Position numbers and translations under genes: made by a program. Positions 24,514-28,023 of a stretch of 28,023 nt of DNA are shown here, piece by piece. The notes below the pieces were generated by a model, which saw only the letters and a program-made list of their open reading frames with translations, made no database searches and had not been told where the DNA came from. Within the stretch, counting starts at the first letter, position 1. Each line of letters starts with the position of its first letter. Source of the DNA: Bacteroidales bacterium UBA3868 (GTDB taxonomy: Bacteria > Bacteroidota > Bacteroidia > Bacteroidales > WCHB1-69); the NCBI GenBank assembly GCA_002392325.1, contig DGGS01000173.1, forward strand, positions 355 to 28,377, in the 5' to 3' direction.

Positions 24514-24542
24514 AAGGCAGGCTTTTGGCCTGCCTTTTTTTT
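24514..24542 (+). terminator. Intrinsic terminator of the exb operon
   Basis: A 9-bp stem (AAGGCAGGC 24514-24522 with GCCTGCCTT 24528-24536) and loop TTTTG are followed by T's through 24542. The T-tract is one base from the yicC promoter. Confidence 0.95.
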
Positions 24543-24543
24543 G

Positions 24544-24551
24544 TATTTTTG
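24544..24551 (+). promoter_or_regulatory. Bacteroidota -7 element (TATTTTTG) for yicC
   Basis: TATTTTTG matches TAnnTTTG, about 20 bases before the ATG at 24572 and directly after the exb terminator. It supports that start over an upstream TTG at 24491, which would read through the terminator hairpin. Confidence 0.75.
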
Positions 24552-24571
24552 CGGCGCAAAAAACTGATACT

Positions 24572-25444
24572 ATGATAAAATCCATGACCGGCTTCGGGCG
24601 CACCGCCATCGAGGTCACCGGCAAATCCATCACCATCGAGATCCGCACGCTCAACAGCAAACAACTCGACCTTAACACGCGCATCGCGCCGCTGTTCCGC
24701 AACAACGAGAACGAGATCCGGGCGCTCATCTCCCACGAACTGGAAAGAGGCAAAATCGACTTCACCCTTTCCATCGAAAAGAATGCGGCATCCACGGTTT
24801 CCATTAACCCCGAACTTGCCAAATCCTACTACGAAACACTTAATGTGCTTTCCAAGGAGTTGGGAAATCCAGTAGAGAGTGACATTTTCCTGCAAGTGCT
24901 CCGTATGCCGGACGTGATTTCCACGCCGCAAGAAGATCTTTCTGATGAACTATGGTATGCCGTAAAAAACGCTATCCAGGAAACCTGCGACAAGGTGAAC
25001 GACTTCCGCCTCGCTGAAGGTGCTGTGCTGGCCAAGGATTTTGAGAAACGCATTTGCCTCATCCGCGATATGATTGACGAAGTTACACCTTTTGAGGAGA
25101 ATCGTATCGCCACCCTCCGAGCCAAGTTCGAGAAAGGCATTGCTGAACTCAGTCCGAAAGTGCAGTTCGATCCCAACCGCATGGAACAGGAGATTTTCTT
25201 CTACATTGAGAAACTTGATATTACGGAAGAAAAAGTGCGCCTGCGCAAACACTGTGACTATTTCCTTGAGACTATGGCAGAACCTCAGGCCAATGGCAAG
25301 AAACTGGGATTCATCGTTCAGGAGTGCGGCCGCGAAATCAACACCCTCGGTTCCAAAAGCAATGACTTCAATATCCAGCAAATTGTGGTCCGCATGAAAG
25401 ACGAACTGGAGAAACTGAAGGAACAGCTTGCCAACATTCTATAA
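24572..25444 (+). CDS. yicC: YicC family endoribonuclease-like protein
   Basis: The protein has 290 aa, beginning with the family signature MIKSMTGFGR. The YicC family is linked to RNA turnover: E. coli YicC acts with PNPase and cleaves small RNAs. Visible conserved parts are the N-terminal EVTGKSITIEIRTLNSKQLDL, the middle RFDPNRMEQEI-like VQFDPNRMEQEIFFYIEKLDITEE, and the C-terminal KLGFIVQECGREINTLGSKSNDFNIQQIVVRMKDELEKLKEQLANIL. It often precedes gmk in other genomes; here it is followed by a repeat-rich gap and then der. Confidence 0.95.
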   Translation: MIKSMTGFGRTAIEVTGKSITIEIRTLNSKQLDLNTRIAPLFRNNENEIRALISHELERGKIDFTLSIEKNAASTVSINPELAKSYYETLNVLSKELGNPVESDIFLQVLRMPDVISTPQEDLSDELWYAVKNAIQETCDKVNDFRLAEGAVLAKDFEKRICLIRDMIDEVTPFEENRIATLRAKFEKGIAELSPKVQFDPNRMEQEIFFYIEKLDITEEKVRLRKHCDYFLETMAEPQANGKKLGFIVQECGREINTLGSKSNDFNIQQIVVRMKDELEKLKEQLANIL

Positions 25445-25486
25445 TAGGAATAGAGGTTTGTAAAGTTAAAAGAGGGAAAGAAAAAG

Positions 25487-25528
25487 ACTTGAGACCTGAG
25501 ACTTGAGACGTAAGACGTAAGACGTAAG
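25487..25528. repeat. Six tandem heptads, AC(t/c/g)T(g/a)AG
   Basis: The units are ACTTGAG, ACCTGAG, ACTTGAG, ACGTAAG, ACGTAAG, ACGTAAG in perfect 7-base register. The array lies in the 174-base gap between yicC and der. Confidence 0.85.
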
Positions 25529-25580
25529 ACGAATAGCCGAAGTTCATAGTCATCGTTCATAGTTTCTTACTCTCTTAACA

Positions 25581-25629
25581 CCAAATCCCAATATCCAACA
25601 CCAAACACCCAATTTCCAATGTCCAATAT
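25581..25629. repeat. Seven tandem degenerate heptads, CCAANNN, containing the der start codon
   Basis: The units are CCAAATC, CCAATAT, CCAACAC, CAAACAC, CCAATTT, CCAATGT, CCAATAT in 7-base register. The der ATG (25619-25621) lies inside the sixth unit, and the last unit forms codons of Der. The intervening 25529-25580 also shows TTCATAG/TCATCGT/TCATAGT heptads. Confidence 0.8.
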
Positions 25630-26923
25630 ATTATCCCTTATCGGCAGGCCCAATGTGGGCAAATCAACCTTGTTTAACCGGCTTATCAAAGCCCGCGAGG
25701 CCATTGTGGATTCTGTGGCCGGCGTTACCCGCGACCGTCATTACGGCAAGTCGGACTGGAACGGTTATGAGTTTTCCGTCATCGATACCGGTGGTTATGT
25801 GGTGGGATCCGATGATATTTTCGAGTCCGAAATCCGCAAGCAGGCACAGTTGGCCATTGAAGAATCGGATGTGATTGTTTTTATGGTGGATGGTCGTGAG
25901 GGTTTGACGCCATTGGATGAGGAGGTGGCCCAGATATTGCGCCGTTCTAAGAAACCTTATTATCTGGCCGTGAATAAGATAGACAGTCCGAGCAATTTCT
26001 TCGACTATGCCGAATTCTATGCCTTGGGTGTGGAACAGGTGTTCCCCATCTCTGCTGTTTCAGGAGGTGGAACCGGCGAGTTGTTGGATGAAGTGGTGAA
26101 ACATTTCTCCAAGGACATTGAACATGCCCCGGACGACCTGCCGCGCATTGCTATCGTGGGCAAGCCCAATGTGGGCAAGTCCTCCATTATCAATGCATTC
26201 TTGGGTGAAGACCGTCATATTGTCACGCCTTTGGCCGGCACCACCCGCGACACCATTTTCACACGCTATCGCAACTTCGGTTTCGACTTTTATCTCATTG
26301 ACACAGCCGGTTTGCGCAAAAAGAGCAAAGTGGAAGAGGATTTAGAGTTCTATTCTGTGATGCGCGCCGTGCGTTCCATTGAGAACGCTGATGTGTGTAT
26401 CGTCATGGCTGACGCTTCGCAAGGATTTGACCAACAAGATCTTAACATTTTCGGTCTCGCTGCCCGTAACCACAAAGGCGTGGTGGTGGTGATGAACAAA
26501 TGGGATTTGATAGAAAAAGATACCCATACCCATAAAGAGTATGAGGACTTGATCAAAAAACGCATTGCCCCGTTCAATGATGTGCCCATCATTTTCACTT
26601 CTGTGATGGAAAAACAGCGCATTTACAAGGTTTTGGAAACGGCTATAGAGGTGTATAAAAACCGCACGCGCAAGGTTTCCACTTCTGAGTTGAACGATGT
26701 GATGTTGCCGATTATCCAGAACACCCCGCCGCCCATCAACAAGGACAAGGTCATCCGTATCAAATATGTGACGCAGTTGCCTGTGGCGTACCCCAGTTTT
26801 GCGTTTTTCTGCAACCTGCCGCAGTATGTCACGGATCCCTACAAGCGTTTTCTGGAGAATCAGATTCGCAAGCATTGGGACTATTCCGGAGTGCCGATGG
26901 AAATCTATTTTAGAAAGAAATAA
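25619..26923 (+). CDS. der: Ribosome-associated GTPase Der (EngA)
   Basis: Der is an essential GTPase for 50S ribosome assembly with two GTPase domains and a KH-like domain. The protein has 434 aa, the normal length. The first P-loop is GRPNVGKST near the N-terminus, with switch DTGGY and specificity motif NKID. The second P-loop is GKPNVGKSS at about 180-188, with DTAG and NKWD. The C-terminal KH-like domain runs from about 350 (IIQNTPPPINKDKVIRIKYVTQLPVAYPSFAFFCN) to the end. The N-terminus MSNILSLIGRPNVGKS matches family starts. The DNA just before the start is a 7-base repeat array. The GNAT gene follows 29 bases later. Confidence 0.98.
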   Translation: MSNILSLIGRPNVGKSTLFNRLIKAREAIVDSVAGVTRDRHYGKSDWNGYEFSVIDTGGYVVGSDDIFESEIRKQAQLAIEESDVIVFMVDGREGLTPLDEEVAQILRRSKKPYYLAVNKIDSPSNFFDYAEFYALGVEQVFPISAVSGGGTGELLDEVVKHFSKDIEHAPDDLPRIAIVGKPNVGKSSIINAFLGEDRHIVTPLAGTTRDTIFTRYRNFGFDFYLIDTAGLRKKSKVEEDLEFYSVMRAVRSIENADVCIVMADASQGFDQQDLNIFGLAARNHKGVVVVMNKWDLIEKDTHTHKEYEDLIKKRIAPFNDVPIIFTSVMEKQRIYKVLETAIEVYKNRTRKVSTSELNDVMLPIIQNTPPPINKDKVIRIKYVTQLPVAYPSFAFFCNLPQYVTDPYKRFLENQIRKHWDYSGVPMEIYFRKK

Positions 26924-26952
26924 GTTTGAAAACCCAAGGGGTGCATATTGGC

Positions 26953-27537
26953 ATGGAGAATCACAGCCAGAAAACATTCACCATCCGTCCTGCTTGTGAG
27001 AAGGAGGCCGCATTCCTCGCGCGTTGCGTGTGCGAGGGCATCGGGTTTGAGATTTTTGAACAAGAAACGGATCTGAACACCCAGATTGCCAATGGGTTGA
27101 CGCCGTTGGCTGCGCGGGAGGACACGCTATACAGTTATCGTCATGCGTTGGTGGCCGAAGTGGATGGTGTTGTGGCGGGTGCGCTGATTTCTTATCCGGG
27201 TGAGCAGTATCATCAGCTGCGCAATAATACCTTCTGTGAGTTGCCTGCCTTCCGAGAACTGGATTTGGACGCTATGCCCGACGAAGCGGGTGCCGGTGAG
27301 TTTTATCTGGACACCTTGGCAGTGTTGCCGCAATATCGCCGCCTTGGCATTGGCCGGGAGTTGATGCGCACGCGCATTGCTTGGGCGGAACAAAACCACC
27401 CTGAATTGAGAATCACCCTTCTGGTGGACCCCGAAAATTTTAAAGGCCAGCGGTTATACAGTAGTCTGGGTTTTGTGGTCACCGACCGCAATGTGGTGGC
27501 GTTCAATCATCATTATTGGAAGATGGTGAAAAAATAA
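26953..27537 (+). CDS. GNAT family N-acetyltransferase
   Basis: The ATG at 26953 gives 194 aa; an in-frame TTG at 26926 is possible but less likely. The GNAT fold is visible: an early TIRPACEKEAAFLA strand-helix, the VAEVDGVVAGALISYPG beta-hairpin, the acetyl-CoA pyrophosphate loop QYRRLGIGRELM, and the final LLVDPENFKGQRLYSSLGFVV, which is the closing N-acetyltransferase strand-loop. The acceptor substrate is unknown. It lies 29 bases after der on the same strand and may share its transcript. No terminator is evident after it. Confidence 0.92.
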   Translation: MENHSQKTFTIRPACEKEAAFLARCVCEGIGFEIFEQETDLNTQIANGLTPLAAREDTLYSYRHALVAEVDGVVAGALISYPGEQYHQLRNNTFCELPAFRELDLDAMPDEAGAGEFYLDTLAVLPQYRRLGIGRELMRTRIAWAEQNHPELRITLLVDPENFKGQRLYSSLGFVVTDRNVVAFNHHYWKMVKK

Positions 27538-27613
27538 GTTTGGCAATGATATAGCAGTTGACCCAATATTGGTTTCTATTATGTGAATTAACATTTATCA
27601 TAGCCAAATTTTA

Positions 27614-27621
27614 TATTTTTG
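27614..27621 (+). promoter_or_regulatory. Bacteroidota -7 element (TATTTTTG) before the DUF559 leader
   Basis: TATTTTTG matches TAnnTTTG. If used, transcription starts near 27628 and yields a leader of about 185 bases before the DUF559 start. Confidence 0.6.
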
Positions 27622-27627
27622 CATTCT

Positions 27628-27811
27628 GTTTGTTGTGCGGAAATTCGTATCATTTTTATTGTCCGCACAACAGTGCGGACGCCCTTAAACTCCCCTTCTT
27701 TTTAAGATTTGACGAATGAACGAGTGCATAGTCAAAGCATCTTTGACAATGCCGAGTAAAGAGGAAAAGGAGGCGTAGCCTCAACAGGTGGCCGTAGGCC
27801 GGGGTAGTAAC
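27628..27811 (+). ncRNA. Structured 5' leader upstream of the DUF559 gene (candidate)
   Basis: Several hairpins can form: 27661-27668 with 27673-27680 (8 bp, loop AACA); 27684-27689 with 27701-27706; 27726-27737 with 27741-27752 (11 of 12 bp, 3-base loop); 27770-27774 with 27778-27782 (GTA loop); and 27790-27793 with 27797-27800 (GTA loop). A competing pairing joins 27633-27641 and 27662-27670 (9 bp) and would disrupt the first hairpin. No known riboswitch family is recognised. Confidence 0.5.
27716..27778 (+). CDS. Possible 20-codon upstream ORF in frame with the DUF559 gene
   Basis: An ATG at 27716 opens a frame of 20 codons (MNECIVKASL...KEEKEA) ending at TAG 27776-27778. The frame continues without another stop (PQQVAVGRGSN) into the ATG at 27812. 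An in-frame TGA at 27710 marks its upstream limit. It may be a leader peptide, or the remnant of an older longer gene. It is short, so coding status is uncertain. Confidence 0.3.
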   Translation: MNECIVKASLTMPSKEEKEA

Positions 27812-28023
27812 ATGAAAAACATAATACCTTGTAAACAAATGACCATCATCAACGGCATCAGAATCAAAGACCGTCCTGTCCACAACCTACCCGTGAACAA
27901 AGAACTGCAGGGCTATGCACGCAAGAACCGCAAGGCGGGCAATTTGGCGGAAATCGTTTTCTGGCTTCAGGTGCACGGGAAATCCTTCCACGGGCTGGAT
28001 TTTGACAGGCAGAAGGTTATCGG
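27812..28023 (+). CDS. DUF559 (endonuclease-like) domain protein, cut by window end
   Basis: The partial N-terminus from the ATG at 27812 (alternative ATG 27839, in frame) runs open to the window end. After the start, KELQGYARKNRKAGNLAEIVFWLQVHGKSFHGLDFDRQKVIG matches the beginning of DUF559 (Vsr-like PD-(D/E)XK) proteins, in which R-x-x-x-x-x-AE-x-x-W-x-x-L and F-x-R-Q-x-x-x-G precede the catalytic D-F-Y motif outside the window. Standalone members are frequent and scattered in Bacteroidota, and their role is unknown. A structured leader precedes it. Confidence 0.8.
   Translation, partial: MKNIIPCKQMTIINGIRIKDRPVHNLPVNKELQGYARKNRKAGNLAEIVFWLQVHGKSFHGLDFDRQKVI

Noticed and set aside
24491..24571. 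N-terminal extension of YicC from TTG 24491
   Set aside because: It would translate the exb terminator hairpin and the yicC promoter; the family start MIKSMTGFGR is at 24572.
25487..25629. Possible CRISPR array
   Set aside because: The repeat units are 7 bases in direct tandem with no spacers, and no cas genes are present.
27716..27778. Genome-wide recoding of TAG
   Set aside because: Other convincing genes here end in TAG, so the in-frame TAG before DUF559 cannot be taken as a sense codon in general.

Overview
The window reads as a chromosomal segment of a Bacteroidota bacterium, most likely order Bacteroidales (the order is an inference). Supporting signs are repeated TAnnTTTG-type -7 promoter elements, a secreted beta-helix protein with a type IX secretion (T9SS) C-terminal domain, an ExbB/ExbD operon in the Bacteroidota style, a sugar-kinase/RapZ-domain fusion, and scarcity of Shine-Dalgarno sites. 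Nearly all of it is coding. I see no insertion sequence, CRISPR array, prophage or rRNA.

Layout. 1-8718 (minus) is a tight four-gene run: a triple PepSY-like protein, a 1487-aa secreted protein of unknown function, a DAHP synthase/chorismate mutase fusion, and a C-terminal processing protease, closed by a strong terminator. From a divergent promoter pair at 8745-8771 the plus strand carries a 16-unit YwqK/MORN-like repeat protein, a metallo-beta-lactamase-fold hydrolase and folE. A small basic protein converges on folE. Then come tRNA-Lys(UUU) with its terminator, and a phosphotransferase fused to a RapZ C-terminal domain, which converges on the T9SS beta-helix protein. 15473-17337 is grpE-dnaJ. 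17334-20277 (minus) is aminotransferase, nspC (carboxynorspermidine decarboxylase) and a standalone HsdR-N nuclease-like protein. 20387-21240 (minus) holds two small lipoproteins. 21590-24487 (plus) is exbB, an unknown membrane protein, exbD and exbD. Then follow yicC, der and a GNAT acetyltransferase. The right edge holds a structured leader and the start of a DUF559 nuclease-family gene cut by the window end.

Functional themes. Much of the segment is housekeeping: protein folding (grpE/dnaJ), ribosome assembly (der), RNA decay (yicC), aromatic amino acids, folate/pterin and polyamine synthesis. The rest is envelope biology: Exb energisation, lipoproteins, PepSY and T9SS proteins, and a kinase probably linked to amino-sugar metabolism.

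The least ordinary signals are non-coding or architectural. The DUF559 leader has mutually exclusive hairpins and an upstream ORF in frame with the gene, separated by a TAG at a hairpin apex. Degenerate 7-base repeats run into the start codons of der and nspC. Three terminators have U-tracts that abut the next gene's promoter. A pair of ACGGCCGT-core palindromes lies in the aroF-ctp gap. No clearly new multi-gene system is evident; the best leads are the DUF559 leader and the kinase-RapZ fusion.
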